A stretch of DNA of 64,000 nt from Sphingomonas endolithica. Lineage in GTDB: Bacteria > Pseudomonadota > Alphaproteobacteria > Sphingomonadales > Sphingomonadaceae. Under the pieces are notes generated by a model that made no database searches, was not told where the DNA came from, and was given only the letters and a program-made list of their open reading frames with translations. Positions 45,356-57,529 of this stretch are shown piece by piece. Each line of letters opens with the position of its first letter. Position 1 is the first letter of the stretch. Position numbers and translations under genes: made by a program. Location: assembly GCF_025231525.1 (NCBI RefSeq), contig NZ_CP103057.1, forward strand, positions 620,001-684,000. Reading direction: 5' to 3'.

Positions 45356-46711
45356 ATGATTTCGATGACGAAGGCCCGGATCGGCCGCATGGCGGCGTTG
45401 CTGGCAGGGGTGGCGATCGTGACCGGTAGCGGCGTTGCGCAGACCGTATCCGACGATAGCGTGCCGGGCGTTGGCCTGAACATCCCCGACAACATGCAGC
45501 TGTACGGCAAGTTCGACCCGAACGTCCGCAAGCCGACCGCGATCGTCAACGACACCGTCATTACCGGCACCGATGTCGACCAGCGCGTGGCGCTGATCGT
45601 CGCGGCCAACCAGCTGAAGCTGACCGACGACGATCGCATGAAGCTGCGCACGCAGATCCTGAACCAGCTGATCGACGAATCGCTGCAGATCCAGGAGGCC
45701 AAGGCCAACGACATCACGATCACGCAGCCCGAGCTTACCCAAAGCTTCTCGGGTGTGGCGAAGAATTTCAAGAAGTCGCCCGACGAGATGCGCGTGTATC
45801 TGCGCTCGGTCGGGTCGTCGGAACGCTCGCTCAAGCGCCAGATCGAGGGCGAGCTTGCCTGGCAGCGCTTCCTGCGCCGTCGCGTCGAGCCGAACGTCAA
45901 CGTCGGCGAGGAAGAGGTCAAGGCGATCCTCGACCGGCTGCAGGCATCGCGCGGCACCGAGGAATATCACGTCAACGAGATCTATCTCTCGGCGACCCCC
46001 GAGCGCGCGGCGCAGGTTGCCGGGACGCTTCGCCAAATGATCGAGAAGATCCAGAAGGGCGAGGCACCGTTCGGCTATTTCGCCCGCAGCTTCTCCGAGG
46101 CATCGACCCGCGCGGTCGGCGGCGATCTGGGTTGGGTACGCAGCTCGCAGCTGCCCGATGCGCTGGGCAAGGTGGCGGACACGATGCAGGTCGGCCAGAT
46201 TGCCGGACCAATCGAGGTGCCGGGTGGCTTCTCCGTTCTGTACCTGGTCGACAAGCGCCAGGTGCTGACCGCCGACCCGCGCGATGCGCGACTGTCGCTG
46301 AAGCAGCTGACCGTGCGTTTCCCGGCCGGCACGACACAGGCGACGGCATCGAGCCGCGTCGCGGCCTTTGCCACTGCCACCAAGGCGATCCAGGGCTGCG
46401 GCGACGTCGCCAAGGTGGCCGCGCAGATCGATGCCGAAGTGGTGGACAGCGATGCCGTGTCGATCCGCGACCTGCCGCCGGCGCTGCAGGAAATCATGAT
46501 CAAGATGCAGGTCGGCCAGTCCACGCCGCCGTTCGGCACGGCCGAGGACGGCGTGCGTGCATTGGTGATGTGTGGGCGCGACGAGCCGGCGAACGGCAAT
46601 TTGCCACGTGCCGAAGCATTGCAGGGCCAGATCGAACAGCAGCGCGTCAATCTGCGGGCGCAGCAGCTGCTGCGCGATCTCCGCCGCGATGCGATCGTGG
46701 AATATCGGTGA
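45356..46711 (+). CDS. surA: Periplasmic chaperone/peptidyl-prolyl isomerase SurA
   Basis: This protein of about 451 residues escorts outer-membrane barrels. A signal peptide ends near GSGVAQ, and a SurA N-terminal chaperone domain follows (AIVNDTVITGTDVDQRVALI). One clear parvulin domain comes next (EEYHVNEIYLSATPE to GGDLGWVRSSQLPDALG), then a second, degenerate one. I prefer the ATG at 45356; the ATGs at 45335 and 45365 are alternatives. It lies 79 bp after lptD, the usual lptD-surA-pdxA-rsmA order. Confidence 0.92.
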   Translation: MISMTKARIGRMAALLAGVAIVTGSGVAQTVSDDSVPGVGLNIPDNMQLYGKFDPNVRKPTAIVNDTVITGTDVDQRVALIVAANQLKLTDDDRMKLRTQILNQLIDESLQIQEAKANDITITQPELTQSFSGVAKNFKKSPDEMRVYLRSVGSSERSLKRQIEGELAWQRFLRRRVEPNVNVGEEEVKAILDRLQASRGTEEYHVNEIYLSATPERAAQVAGTLRQMIEKIQKGEAPFGYFARSFSEASTRAVGGDLGWVRSSQLPDALGKVADTMQVGQIAGPIEVPGGFSVLYLVDKRQVLTADPRDARLSLKQLTVRFPAGTTQATASSRVAAFATATKAIQGCGDVAKVAAQIDAEVVDSDAVSIRDLPPALQEIMIKMQVGQSTPPFGTAEDGVRALVMCGRDEPANGNLPRAEALQGQIEQQRVNLRAQQLLRDLRRDAIVEYR

Positions 46712-46723
46712 GGATCGGCTGAG

Positions 46724-47716
46724 ATGACCGCGCCGCTGGCAGTGTCGATGGGCGACCCGGCCGGGATCGGGCCGGAGATCATCGCCAAGGCCTGGGCTGC
46801 GCGGGGCGAGCATCGGTTGCTGCCGTTCTTCGCCGTCGGCGATCCCCGCGCGATCACCGCCTGCTGGTCTGGGCCGATCGCCATGATCAGCGATCCGGGT
46901 GACGCGGTCGCAGCCTTCGATCAGGGCCTGCCCGTGCTGCGGGTCGAGGATGGTGGAGAAATCCAGCCGGGGACGCCCGACGTGGATGGCGCCCGCTGCG
47001 CGCTCCACTCGCTCGAGCTCGCCGCCGGACTGACACGATCCGATGCCGCCAGTGGCCTGGTGACCGGGCCGGTATCGAAGTCACAGCTATACGAGATCGG
47101 CTTCAATTACCCCGGGCAGACCGAGTTCATCGCCGAGCGCTGCGGCATTTCGGGCGAGAATGCGGTGATGATGCTCGCCGGCCCTTCCCTGCGCGTCGTG
47201 CCGGTCACCACGCATGTCGCGCTGGCCGCGGTCTCCGAGCTGCTGTCGATCGAACTGATCGTCGCCAAGGCGCGGGTCACCGCCCGCGGGCTGCAACGCA
47301 GCTTCGGTATCGAACAGCCGCGCCTGGCCTTTGCTGGGCTGAACCCGCATGCCGGCGAAGGGGGTGCGATCGGGCGCGAGGAGATCGATCTGATCGCGCC
47401 GGCGATCGCGCAGCTGCGCGAGGAAGGCATCGACGCCACCGGGCCGTTTGCCGCCGACACGATGTTCCATGCCCGCGCCCGCGCGACCTATGATGCGGCG
47501 ATCTGCTGCTATCACGATCAGGCGCTCATCCCGATCAAGACGCTGCATTTCGACGAAGGCGTCAACATCACGCTCGGGCTGCCGATCGTGCGCACCTCGC
47601 CCGACCATGGCACCGCGTTTGGGATTGCCGGCAAGGATGCCGCGGAACCCGGTGCGATGATCGCGGCGATCCGCATGGCCGGCGAGGCGATCGCGCACCG
47701 CGCCGCCCAGCGCTGA
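46724..47716 (+). CDS. pdxA: 4-hydroxythreonine-4-phosphate dehydrogenase
   Basis: This 330-residue enzyme acts in pyridoxal phosphate synthesis. It starts [12 protein letters not shown], and [20 protein letters not shown] holds substrate contacts. Metal-binding histidines lie in [21 protein letters not shown] and [10 protein letters not shown]. It is separated by 12 bases from surA and 2 bases from rsmA. Confidence 0.96.
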   Translation: MTAPLAVSMGDPAGIGPEIIAKAWAARGEHRLLPFFAVGDPRAITACWSGPIAMISDPGDAVAAFDQGLPVLRVEDGGEIQPGTPDVDGARCALHSLELAAGLTRSDAASGLVTGPVSKSQLYEIGFNYPGQTEFIAERCGISGENAVMMLAGPSLRVVPVTTHVALAAVSELLSIELIVAKARVTARGLQRSFGIEQPRLAFAGLNPHAGEGGAIGREEIDLIAPAIAQLREEGIDATGPFAADTMFHARARATYDAAICCYHDQALIPIKTLHFDEGVNITLGLPIVRTSPDHGTAFGIAGKDAAEPGAMIAAIRMAGEAIAHRAAQR

Positions 47717-47718
47717 TC

Positions 47719-48549
47719 GTGACCGCCGACCTGCCCCCGTTGCGCGAGGTGATCGCGCGCCATGGCCTGACCGCCAGCAAGGCGCTGGGCCAGAATTTCC
47801 TGCTCGACAGCCAGTTGCTGGAGCGGATCGCGCGCATCCCCGGCGACCTGAATGGCGCGACCGTGTTCGAGGTCGGCCCAGGCCCCGGCGGCCTGACCCG
47901 CGCCTTGCTCCAGGCCGGTGCCCAGGTCATCGCAGTCGAGCGCGACCGCCGCTGCATCCCCGCACTTGCCGAACTAAGCGAGGCTTTCCCCGGCAAGCTG
48001 CGGGTGATCGAGGAGGACGCGCTGGAGCTCGATATCGCAGCGTTGTTCGCCGACATGGCAGGCAAGCCGCACATCGTCTCCAACCTGCCTTATAATATCG
48101 GCACCGCGCTGCTGGTGCGCTGGCTGTCGGCGGACTGGCTGCCATGGTGGGCGAGCCTGACGCTGATGTTCCAGAAGGAGGTCGCCGATCGCATCGTCGC
48201 CGCAATCAAAGACGATGCGTATGGCCGCCTTGCCGTGCTGGCGCAGTGGCGATCGACCGCCCGGCTGGCGATGCCGGTGCACCGCTCGGCCTTCACCCCG
48301 CCGCCCAAGGTCATGTCGGCGGTGGTGCATATCCTGCCCCAGGCGGCACCGAACGGGGTGGATTTAGCCACGCTGGAACGCCTCACCGGCGCGGCGTTCG
48401 GGCAGCGCCGCAAGATGCTGCGGCAGAGCGTCAAGGGCCTGCCCGGCGCGCTGGCTGCACTGGAGCAGGTCGGCATCGACGCCACCCGCCGGGCCGAGAC
48501 GCTGAGTGTCGCGGATTTCGTCGCGGTCGCTCGCGCCATGCGCGGCTGA
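47719..48549 (+). CDS. rsmA: 16S rRNA dimethyladenosine transferase
   Basis: This 276-residue methyltransferase dimethylates two adenines near the 3' end of 16S rRNA. The SAM motifs are [29 protein letters not shown] and VERD; the catalytic motif is [11 protein letters not shown]. The start is a GTG at 47719, just after the pdxA stop. Confidence 0.96.
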   Translation: MTADLPPLREVIARHGLTASKALGQNFLLDSQLLERIARIPGDLNGATVFEVGPGPGGLTRALLQAGAQVIAVERDRRCIPALAELSEAFPGKLRVIEEDALELDIAALFADMAGKPHIVSNLPYNIGTALLVRWLSADWLPWWASLTLMFQKEVADRIVAAIKDDAYGRLAVLAQWRSTARLAMPVHRSAFTPPPKVMSAVVHILPQAAPNGVDLATLERLTGAAFGQRRKMLRQSVKGLPGALAALEQVGIDATRRAETLSVADFVAVARAMRG

Positions 48550-48647
48550 GCGCACGCATCAGGGATACATGGCCGGCGGCGCCGCGTTGATCGATCTCGG
48601 CCCACCGGCCTCCTGCGATCGTCCACGACCGAAAGCCGCGCACCGCC

Positions 48648-49667
48648 ATGACCCAGCGACCCTTTGCACTCGCACTCGTGCTCGGCGGCGGTAACGCGCT
48701 GGGCAGCTATCATGCCGGCGTCTACCAGGCGCTCCACGAACATGATTATCTGCCGGATTGGGTGGTTGGCACGTCGGCCGGCGCGATCAACGGTGCGCTC
48801 ATCGCCGGCAATGCGCCGGAGCAGCGGCTCCAGCGGCTGACAGATTTTTGGCAGCCGACCAACTCCACCGGCGATCTGGCATGGTGGCCGTCAAGCAACG
48901 AGACGCTGCGCCGGACCAGCTCGGTGATGGCGACGATGGCGACCGGTCGTCCGGGCATCTTCGGCGCGGTCGGGCCGCTCGGATCCTGGTGGGACCCCGA
49001 TCCGCTGGCGGCCGCGCCCAGCCTGTTCGATTCCAAGCCGCTTGGGGCGACGCTGCGCCGGATGGTGGATTTCGACCGGCTGAACGGCGGCACACCGCGC
49101 TTCACCGCGGGCGCGGTCGATCTCGAAAGCGGCGACGACGTGTTGTTCGACAGCGTGCAGCAGCCGATCACCGCGGATCATATCCGGGCCAGCGCCGCCT
49201 TGCTGCCCACCTTTCCGCCGGTCGAGATCGACGGCCGGATCTTCGTCGATGGCGGGTTGTCGGCCAACCTGCCGCTCGATCCGGTGCTCGGTACAGCCTC
49301 GCCCAAGCCGACCCTATGCGTCGCGGTCGATCTGCTGCCGCTCGCCGCCGGGCGGCCGCAGACACTGGGCGAGGCGATGGGGCGCGCACAGGACATCATC
49401 TTCGCCGCGCAGAGCCGTCGGACGATCGAGCGCTGGCGCATTGCCTATCAGGCACATACGGCGCTGGCCGCGTCGTCGATGACGCTGGTGCGGCTGGCCT
49501 ATGCCGATCAGTCGCGCGAGGTTGCGGGCAAGGGCATGGACTTCTCCCCGGAATCGGTGCGGCACCGCTGGCAGGCGGGCTACCGAGATGCGCAGGCCAT
49601 GCTGGCGCGCGTGGCGAGCGGTGAGATCGCGACGGGATCGCCAGGGCTGACGGTTTTTGGCGGGTAA
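48648..49667 (+). CDS. Patatin-like phospholipase
   Basis: This 339-residue protein has all patatin parts. The oxyanion-hole motif is LGGGNALGSYHAG (about 12-24), the nucleophile Ser43 lies in GTSAG, and the catalytic Asp201 is in VDGGLSANLP. It probably cleaves acyl chains from membrane lipids. No signal peptide is evident, so it may act from the cytoplasm or be exported by another route. It lies 98 bp after rsmA and may have its own promoter. Confidence 0.93.
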   Translation: MTQRPFALALVLGGGNALGSYHAGVYQALHEHDYLPDWVVGTSAGAINGALIAGNAPEQRLQRLTDFWQPTNSTGDLAWWPSSNETLRRTSSVMATMATGRPGIFGAVGPLGSWWDPDPLAAAPSLFDSKPLGATLRRMVDFDRLNGGTPRFTAGAVDLESGDDVLFDSVQQPITADHIRASAALLPTFPPVEIDGRIFVDGGLSANLPLDPVLGTASPKPTLCVAVDLLPLAAGRPQTLGEAMGRAQDIIFAAQSRRTIERWRIAYQAHTALAASSMTLVRLAYADQSREVAGKGMDFSPESVRHRWQAGYRDAQAMLARVASGEIATGSPGLTVFGG

Positions 49668-49698
49668 GGACGGCCGGGCGCGGCTAACTCGCTAATGT

Positions 49699-49797
49699 TC
49701 CCCGGCGAAGGCCGGGGCCTAGGCGGACAGGTGGTCGTAACGAAGCGCAGCGTAAATCACGTCTGTGCCGCGACTAGGCCCCTGCCTACGCCGGGGA
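49699..49797. repeat. REPIN-like inverted repeat, CCCCGGCGAAGGCCGGGG family, copy 2
   Basis: Arms 49699-49722 and 49774-49797 are inverted 24-base copies with two mismatches. It lies between convergent genes (patatin and TPR protein), where it could also end transcription from both sides. The left arm matches the rc of the right arm at 38273-38297 for its first 21 bases. Confidence 0.85.
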
Positions 49798-49816
49798 GCA
49801 AGCATGCCTCGCCACC

Positions 49817-50332
49817 TCAATCCCGCGCAGGCGGCACCTTGTCGGGAACCTTGGTCTGTGCCGCGGCCGTCTGCACCGGCGGCCCCTTGGCAATCACGGC
49901 GGCGAGCGTTCCCGCTTCCGGGCAGGCCGCCTTGCCGCACAAGGTCCGGATCTTGATGAGGTTGGCCTTGGCCTGCATCACGGCGCCCTTCGCAACGAGC
50001 GCCTCGCCCTGCCCCTTCAGCGCGACGCGATCATTGGGTTCGAGCAGCAGTGCCTCACGGTACAGGCGGATCGCCTTGCCCGGCAGGCCACGTGCCTGCG
50101 CGACGTCGCCCAGCGTGTTGAAGGCGGCGCGGTTACGCGGATCGACCGCCAGGGCGGTCTCCAGCAGATCGGTCGCGCCATCGAGATTTCCCGCCGCCTG
50201 TGCCGCGCGGCCCTGTGCCAGCAGCGCCAGCGATCGCGGGTTGATCTGATCGTCGGGGCGCTGGCCGTGCAGCGAGGTCGACACCGTGACCAGCGTCAGC
50301 GCGACGGCAGCGGCGACGGACGAATAACGCAT
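49817..50332 (-). CDS. Periplasmic tetratricopeptide-repeat protein
   Basis: This 171-residue protein has a signal peptide ending near SLHGQ. About three TPR motifs follow: [40 protein letters not shown] and [15 protein letters not shown]. The C-terminal tail is Pro/Ala/Lys-rich. Two cysteines (CGKAAC) could pair. TPRs mediate protein contacts; the partner is unknown. The ATG at 50332 starts the signal peptide, and a longer frame only re-reads rsmB DNA. Confidence 0.83.
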   Translation of the reverse strand: MRYSSVAAAVALTLVTVSTSLHGQRPDDQINPRSLALLAQGRAAQAAGNLDGATDLLETALAVDPRNRAAFNTLGDVAQARGLPGKAIRLYREALLLEPNDRVALKGQGEALVAKGAVMQAKANLIKIRTLCGKAACPEAGTLAAVIAKGPPVQTAAAQTKVPDKVPPARD

Positions 50333-50379
50333 GATGCTCTCCAGCCCAGATATACCGAGTTTACCCACAGTCGTTCGGG

Positions 50380-51555
50380 CTAGCATGGTCGCCGGAGGCG
50401 CGCGACAAAAAAGCCGTCGGTGGCATCGTGCGCCGGCGTCAGGCGGATGCCGGCACCGTGCGGGCGACCGGCCGGCAGCGTCAGGTCGTCTGCGGTCCAC
50501 CCCGGATGATCGGCCATGAAGCGCGCCGCCTGCCCTGCCCCTTCCTCGTCGAGCAGAGAGCAAACGATATAGACCAACACGCCGCCGGGCTTGACCAGCG
50601 CGGCCCCGATTTCCAGCACATTGGCTTGGGTCGCCGCGAGGCGGTCGATCCGCTCCGGCGTCAACCGCCAGCGCGCCTCGGGATTGCGCCGCCACGTACC
50701 GGTGCCCGAACAGGGCGCGTCGATCAGCACGCAATCCGCGCCGTCATGCCAATCCGCCAGCATCTCGCTTTCGCGGCCGGGATTGAGCAGCCGCGTCTCG
50801 ACGATGCTGGCGCCGGCACGTGCAGCACGCGGCGTGAGCCGCGACAGCCGCGCGCGATCGGTGTCGGTGGCGAGCAACGCGCCGTCATTCTCCATCGCCG
50901 CGGCCAGCGTCAGCGTCTTGCCGCCAGCGCCCGCGCACAGATCGACTATGCGCTGGCCGGCCTGCGCCATGGCCGCAAGCGCGACGATCTGGCTGCCGGC
51001 GTCCTGCACCTCGATCGCGCCATCCTTGAACGCGTCGAGCGCCTCGATATTGGTGCCCGATGGCAGTCGCAGCGCATCGGGCAGGCCCGCGATAGGCTCG
51101 GCTGCATCGATCGGTGCCGGCGCGGCTTGCAGGCGGTTGATGCGGATGTCGAGCGGGGCACGGTCGATCAGCGCAGGCAGCTCGTCCTCGCCGATGCCCG
51201 AGGCGAGTAGCTTGGCGATAATCCAGGCGGGCGCGACGCCGGGCGCCGCAGCGTTCTCACCCTTGCCGATCGCGGGCGGCGCATGCGTGCCGCCGTCGAA
51301 CAAGGCCGCAATCTCCGGGTCGGCCTCGGCCATCGCCAGCATCGCGGCGCGGCCGCTTTTGGGGCGCTCGCCCAGCCGGCGGATCGCGGCATAGACCAGC
51401 TCGCGCACCGCGCGCCGATCCTTGCTGCCGGCGTATCGACGCTGCGCGAAGTATTTGGCGATGATCGTGTCGGCGGCAGCGCCTTGATCACGCGCGGCGA
51501 TGACGATCGCGTCGAGCAGGTCGATCGCAGCCTGGATGCGGGCGGAGGGGGTCAT
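50380..51555 (-). CDS. rsmB: 16S rRNA m5C967 methyltransferase RsmB
   Basis: This 391-residue enzyme has an N-terminal NusB-like helical domain (about 1-120) and a C-terminal Rossmann methyltransferase. [13 protein letters not shown] binds SAM. Two cysteines typical of m5C RNA methyltransferases are present in [14 protein letters not shown] and [10 protein letters not shown] long inverted repeat begins 15 bases upstream of its start. Confidence 0.94.
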   Translation of the reverse strand: MTPSARIQAAIDLLDAIVIAARDQGAAADTIIAKYFAQRRYAGSKDRRAVRELVYAAIRRLGERPKSGRAAMLAMAEADPEIAALFDGGTHAPPAIGKGENAAAPGVAPAWIIAKLLASGIGEDELPALIDRAPLDIRINRLQAAPAPIDAAEPIAGLPDALRLPSGTNIEALDAFKDGAIEVQDAGSQIVALAAMAQAGQRIVDLCAGAGGKTLTLAAAMENDGALLATDTDRARLSRLTPRAARAGASIVETRLLNPGRESEMLADWHDGADCVLIDAPCSGTGTWRRNPEARWRLTPERIDRLAATQANVLEIGAALVKPGGVLVYIVCSLLDEEGAGQAARFMADHPGWTADDLTLPAGRPHGAGIRLTPAHDATDGFFVARLRRPC

Positions 51556-51569
51556 GCTTGATCTTTCTG

Positions 51570-51675
51570 CTCCCCTCCCTGGAAGGGAGGGGTTGGGGGT
51601 GGGTAGGCCTGGGGCACCAGCAACGTTCCACCAAGGGCCGACCCACCCCCGGCCCCTCCCTTCCAGGGAGGGGAG
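51570..51675. repeat. REPIN-like inverted repeat, CCCCTCCCTGGAAGGGAGGGG family
   Basis: Two 35-base arms, 51570-51604 and 51641-51675, match as inverted copies at 33 of 35 positions. Each arm carries its own 9+3+9 hairpin. It fills the gap between guaB (upstream, minus) and rsmB (downstream, minus). Transcripts from guaB into rsmB would carry a strong structure here. Confidence 0.9.
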
Positions 51676-51684
51676 AAAAACGGA

Positions 51685-53519
<1,835 letters not shown>

Positions 53520-54506
53520 ATGGCATTGACTGCAGGCGCGCTACTGATGGCGCTGGTGCTGCTCTACCTGTTCACCAGCATCAAGATCGTCCGTCAGGGC
53601 TATCAATATACGATCGAGCATTTCGGCCGCTTCACCTCAACCGCGCGGCCGGGCTTCAATTTCTATCCTGCGTTCTTTTACCGTGTCGGTCGCAAGATCA
53701 ACATGATGGAGCAGGTGATCGACATTCCGGGGCAGGAGATCATCACCAAGGACAATGCGATGGTCGCGGTCGACGGCGTGGTGTTCTTCCAGGTGCTGGA
53801 TGCCGCCAAGGCGGCATACGAAGTGTCCGAGCTGTACGTCGCGATCCTGCAGTTGACGACGACCAACCTGCGCACCGTGATGGGCTCGATGGACCTCGAC
53901 GAGACCTTGTCGAAGCGTGACGAGATCAATGCCCGGCTACTGGTGGTGGTCGATCACGCCACTGCCGCCTGGGGCGTCAAGATCACCCGCGTCGAGGTGA
54001 AGGACATCCGCCCGCCTGCCGATATCGTCAACGCCATGGGCCGCCAGATGAAGGCCGAACGCGAGAAGCGCGCCAATATCCTGGAGGCGGAAGGCAGTCG
54101 TGCGTCGGAGATCCTGCGCGCCGAGGGCCAGAAGCAGTCCAAGATCCTCGAAGCGGAAGGCAGGCGTGAGGCCGCGTACCGCGACGCCGAAGCGCGCGAA
54201 CGCTCGGCCGAGGCGGAGGCCAAGGCGACGCAGCTCGTCTCGATCGCGATCGAGCAGGGCAGCGCGCAATCTCTCAACTATTTCATCGCCCAGAAATATG
54301 TCGAAGCGGTCGGCAAGTTCGCCACCTCCCCCAATGCCAAGACGATCCTGTTCCCGGTCGAGGCGACGCAGTTGATCGGTACGCTCGGCGGCATCGGCGA
54401 GCTCGCCAAACAGGCGCTGTCCGACGCCCCGGCCGCACCCAGGGTGCCTGCGCCCCCTGCCCCGCCGGCAAGACCGAAAGGTCCGTTCGAGCCGAGCGCC
54501 GAATGA
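53520..54506 (+). CDS. SPFH/Band 7 (stomatin-like) membrane protein
   Basis: This 328-residue protein has one N-terminal membrane segment (about 6-22). The SPFH domain follows ([20 protein letters not shown] to [18 protein letters not shown]), then a long charged coiled coil (about 170-250) and a Pro/Ala-rich C-terminus. Such proteins form ring or cage assemblies in membranes and protect them or regulate proteases. GAGAGG precedes the ATG. It overlaps the NfeD gene, the standard SPFH-NfeD pair. Confidence 0.94.
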   Translation: MALTAGALLMALVLLYLFTSIKIVRQGYQYTIEHFGRFTSTARPGFNFYPAFFYRVGRKINMMEQVIDIPGQEIITKDNAMVAVDGVVFFQVLDAAKAAYEVSELYVAILQLTTTNLRTVMGSMDLDETLSKRDEINARLLVVVDHATAAWGVKITRVEVKDIRPPADIVNAMGRQMKAEREKRANILEAEGSRASEILRAEGQKQSKILEAEGRREAAYRDAEARERSAEAEAKATQLVSIAIEQGSAQSLNYFIAQKYVEAVGKFATSPNAKTILFPVEATQLIGTLGGIGELAKQALSDAPAAPRVPAPPAPPARPKGPFEPSAE

Positions 54507-54955
54507 CCATCGACGGCATGAGCGCAGGCAGCTTGTGGTTGATCGCGGCGCTGGTGCTGGGTGTCGCCGAACTGGTCGTGCCCGGTGTGTTCCTGGTCTT
54601 CCTGGCCATCGCCGCTGCGGTCACCGGCGTTGCTACGCTGGCGCTGCCCGACCTACCCGCGGCGGCACAGCTCGCTTCCTTTGCGATTTGGAGCGGGGTG
54701 ACGGTGGTGGTGGGCCGCCGCTGGTACCGTGACTATCCCGTCGCCACGTCCGATCCGCTGCTCAACGACCGTGCGGCCCGCCTCGTGGGCGAGATCGTAA
54801 CCGTCGATCAGTCGATCAGCGGTGGCAATGGCCGCGTCCGGGTCGCTGACGGCGTGTGGCCGGCCCGCGGGCCGGACGCGCCCGTCGGTGCGACGATGCG
54901 CGTGGTCGAGGTCCAAAGCGGCATCTTGATCGTCGAACCGATGGCCGTGTCATAG
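54503..54955 (+). CDS. NfeD-family membrane protein
   Basis: This 150-residue partner of SPFH proteins has two or three membrane segments (within about 10-75), then a small soluble OB-fold domain ([20 protein letters not shown] to [15 protein letters not shown]). Its start overlaps the SPFH stop (ATGA). NfeD proteins bind and localise with their SPFH partner. Confidence 0.92.
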   Translation: MTIDGMSAGSLWLIAALVLGVAELVVPGVFLVFLAIAAAVTGVATLALPDLPAAAQLASFAIWSGVTVVVGRRWYRDYPVATSDPLLNDRAARLVGEIVTVDQSISGGNGRVRVADGVWPARGPDAPVGATMRVVEVQSGILIVEPMAVS

Positions 54956-55009
54956 CCGTCCCGGCCAAGATCGGGAACGGTTGAGAGATCGAAGACGGGC
55001 GAGGCCGCC

Positions 55010-56626
55010 TTATGCCGCTACCGATGTCCTCGGCGCCGCTTGCCGCACGCCCTCATCGACATGTTCGGCAAACTGGGCAAAGTTTCCGACGAACAAGTCG
55101 ACCAGCTTGGCGGCCGTCGCATCGTAGCTCTCCTTGTCGGCCCACGTCTGGCGCGGATCGAGGATCGCGCTGTCCACACCCGGCACGCTCACCGGCACCT
55201 GGAAGCCGAAGTTCGGATCGGTGCGGAATTCGGCATCGTTGAGCGACCCGTCGAGCGCAGCGTTGAGCAGCGCGCGGGTCGCCTTGATCGGCATGCGCTG
55301 GCCGGTGCCGTATTTGCCGCCGGTCCAGCCGGTATTGACCAGCCAGCAATCCACTCCGCCCTTGGCGATGCGGCTCTTGAGTAGATTGCCATAGACCGAG
55401 GGATGGCGCGGCATGAACGGCGCGCCGAAGCAGGTGGAGAAGGTCGCATCCGGCTCGGTCACGCCGATCTCGGTGCCCGCGACGCGCGCGGTGTAGCCGG
55501 AGAGGAAGTGGTACATGGCCTGATCGGGCGTCAGCTTGGCGATCGGCGGCAGCACGCCGTATGCGTCTGCTGTCAGCATCACGATGTTGCGCGGCACCGG
55601 CCCCATATTGTCGGCGCTTGCATTGGGAATGAAGTCGATCGGATAAGCGCCACGGCTGTTCTCGGCCAGGCTGTTATCCTCCAGGTCGAGTGCCCGTGTG
55701 ACCGGGTCCATCACCACGTTCTCCAGCACGGTGCCAAAGCGCTTTGTGGTGGCAAAGATTTCGGGCTCTGCGTCGGCCGACAGGCGGATCATCTTGGCGT
55801 AGCAACCGCCCTCGAAATTGAACACCGCCGTGTCCGACCAGCCATGTTCGTCATCGCCGATCAGCGTGCGGCTGGCATCGGCGCTGAGCGTCGTCTTGCC
55901 GGTACCCGACAGGCCGAAGAACACCGCCGTATCGCCCTTCGGACCGATATTGGCCGAGCAATGCATCGGCATCACGCCGTTGGCCGGCAGCAGATAGTTG
56001 AGCAGCCCGAACACGCTTTTCTTCATCTCGCCGGCATAGCGCGTGCCGCCGATCAGGATCAGCTTCTCGGTAAAGTTAACCGCAATGACGGCCTCGCTGC
56101 GGCAGCCATGCTTGGCCGGGTTGGCTCGGAAGCTCGGTAGGTCGATGATCGTATAGTCTGCTTCGAACCCGCGCATTTCGGACTCGCGCGGCCGCACCAG
56201 CATGGTGCGGATGAACAAATTGTGCCAGGCGAGTTCGGTCACGACCCGGACGCGGACGCGGTTTTCCGGCTGCGAGCCGCCGAACAGGTCCTGGATGTAC
56301 AGGTCTTCCTTGTCCTTCAGCGCCGCCATGAAATCGGCTTTCAAGGCGGCGAACTCGTGCGGGCTCATGCCCTTGTTACTCTTGCCCCACCATACGACCG
56401 CTTCCGTCTCGGCATCGCGCACGATGAACTTGTCCTGCGCCGAGCGTCCGGTATGGGCGCCGGTTTCCACGACAAGCGGGCCATCGGCGGACAATTTGCC
56501 CTCGCCTTTGGCCACTGCGGTCTCGATCAAGCGAGCGGTGACGAGGTTCCAGTGCAGGTTTGCACGCGTTTCGATGCCCTGCGCTTCAAGGCCGGAGTCC
56601 GGAATGCGATCGCTCACGTCTGTCAC
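55010..56626 (-). CDS. pckA: Phosphoenolpyruvate carboxykinase (ATP)
   Basis: This 538-residue enzyme converts oxaloacetate to PEP in gluconeogenesis. The P-loop GLSGTGKTT is at 238-246, with [18 protein letters not shown] before it and [11 protein letters not shown] after. It is divergent from chvI; in Rhizobium-type bacteria pckA borders the chvI-chvG system and can be its target. A 23-bp perfect dyad lies in the shared 195-bp region. Confidence 0.97.
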   Translation of the reverse strand: MTDVSDRIPDSGLEAQGIETRANLHWNLVTARLIETAVAKGEGKLSADGPLVVETGAHTGRSAQDKFIVRDAETEAVVWWGKSNKGMSPHEFAALKADFMAALKDKEDLYIQDLFGGSQPENRVRVRVVTELAWHNLFIRTMLVRPRESEMRGFEADYTIIDLPSFRANPAKHGCRSEAVIAVNFTEKLILIGGTRYAGEMKKSVFGLLNYLLPANGVMPMHCSANIGPKGDTAVFFGLSGTGKTTLSADASRTLIGDDEHGWSDTAVFNFEGGCYAKMIRLSADAEPEIFATTKRFGTVLENVVMDPVTRALDLEDNSLAENSRGAYPIDFIPNASADNMGPVPRNIVMLTADAYGVLPPIAKLTPDQAMYHFLSGYTARVAGTEIGVTEPDATFSTCFGAPFMPRHPSVYGNLLKSRIAKGGVDCWLVNTGWTGGKYGTGQRMPIKATRALLNAALDGSLNDAEFRTDPNFGFQVPVSVPGVDSAILDPRQTWADKESYDATAAKLVDLFVGNFAQFAEHVDEGVRQAAPRTSVAA

Positions 56627-56709
56627 TCTCCTAGAAGGCCAAGGAACCCATTCTGGTGTTCTGCTCGGCTCATTATCGTTGTGTGACCGCGCTTATCCAC
56701 GCTGCGCCT

Positions 56710-56732
56710 CAATTGTCCAGACGGGACAATTG
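56710..56732. promoter_or_regulatory. Perfect dyad between pckA and chvI
   Basis: CAATTGTCC (56710-56718) and GGACAATTG (56724-56732) are perfect 9-bp inverted copies around five bases. It lies 84 bp from the pckA start and 89 bp from the chvI start. The shape suits a dimeric regulator. It does not look like a terminator, because both genes read away from it. Confidence 0.5.
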
Positions 56733-56821
56733 CTGTGCCGCCTCGGTTGAGCCGCATGCAGCTTTGCACTACCGATCACCTAAGCAATGTGCGCGCCGAT
56801 GCGAGGAAGGGCTGACCGCCG

Positions 56822-57529
56822 ATGACGGCAACAATCGCGCTCGTCGATGACGATCGGAACATCCTGACCTCGGTTTCGATCGCCTTGCAGGCCGAGGGCT
56901 TCCTCACGCGGGTATATTCCGACGGCGAAACGGCGCTGAAAGCATTGGCCGACAATCCGCCAGATCTGTGCGTGTTCGACATCAAGATGCCGCGCATGGA
57001 TGGGCTCGAGCTGCTCCGCCGGTTGCGAGAAAAGCAGCTGACGCCCGTGATCTTCCTGACGTCCAAGGATGACGAGATGGACGAGGCGCTGGGCCTCGCC
57101 ATGGGCGCGGACGATTATATCGCAAAGCCGTTCAGCCAGCGCTTGTTGATCGCCCGCATCCGCGCGATCCTGCGCCGTACTGAATTATCGCAAGGCGATC
57201 AGGCAGGTGCCCCGCTGGCGGCGGCCGGGGAGCTGGCGCGCGGCCGGCTGGTGATGGATACCGCGCGACACCGGGTGACATGGGCAGGCCTGGCAGTGAC
57301 CTTGACGGTCACCGAGTTCCTGATCCTTGAGACGCTTGCGCAGCGGCCGGGGATCGTGAAGACGCGCAACCAGTTGATGGATGCGGCCTACCAGGACGAC
57401 ATCTATGTCGACGATCGCACGATCGACAGCCACATCAAGCGGGTGCGACGGAAATTCCGTCAGGTCGATCCGCAGTTTGATGCGATCGAGACGCTGTACG
57501 GCGCGGGATATCGGTTCTCGGAAGAATGA
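56822..57529 (+). CDS. chvI: Response regulator ChvI
   Basis: This 235-residue OmpR-type regulator has receiver-domain phospho-acceptor Asp53 ([11 protein letters not shown]) and DDYIAKPF lysine. The winged-helix DNA-binding domain (about 140-235) includes [20 protein letters not shown]. With ChvG it responds to acid or envelope stress in relatives and governs envelope and carbon genes. It overlaps chvG by four bases. Confidence 0.95.
   Translation: MTATIALVDDDRNILTSVSIALQAEGFLTRVYSDGETALKALADNPPDLCVFDIKMPRMDGLELLRRLREKQLTPVIFLTSKDDEMDEALGLAMGADDYIAKPFSQRLLIARIRAILRRTELSQGDQAGAPLAAAGELARGRLVMDTARHRVTWAGLAVTLTVTEFLILETLAQRPGIVKTRNQLMDAAYQDDIYVDDRTIDSHIKRVRRKFRQVDPQFDAIETLYGAGYRFSEE

Noticed and set aside
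49817..50734. Long upstream extension of the TPR protein frame
   Set aside because: The extra N-terminal part re-reads rsmB DNA in another frame, and a clear signal peptide starts at 50332.
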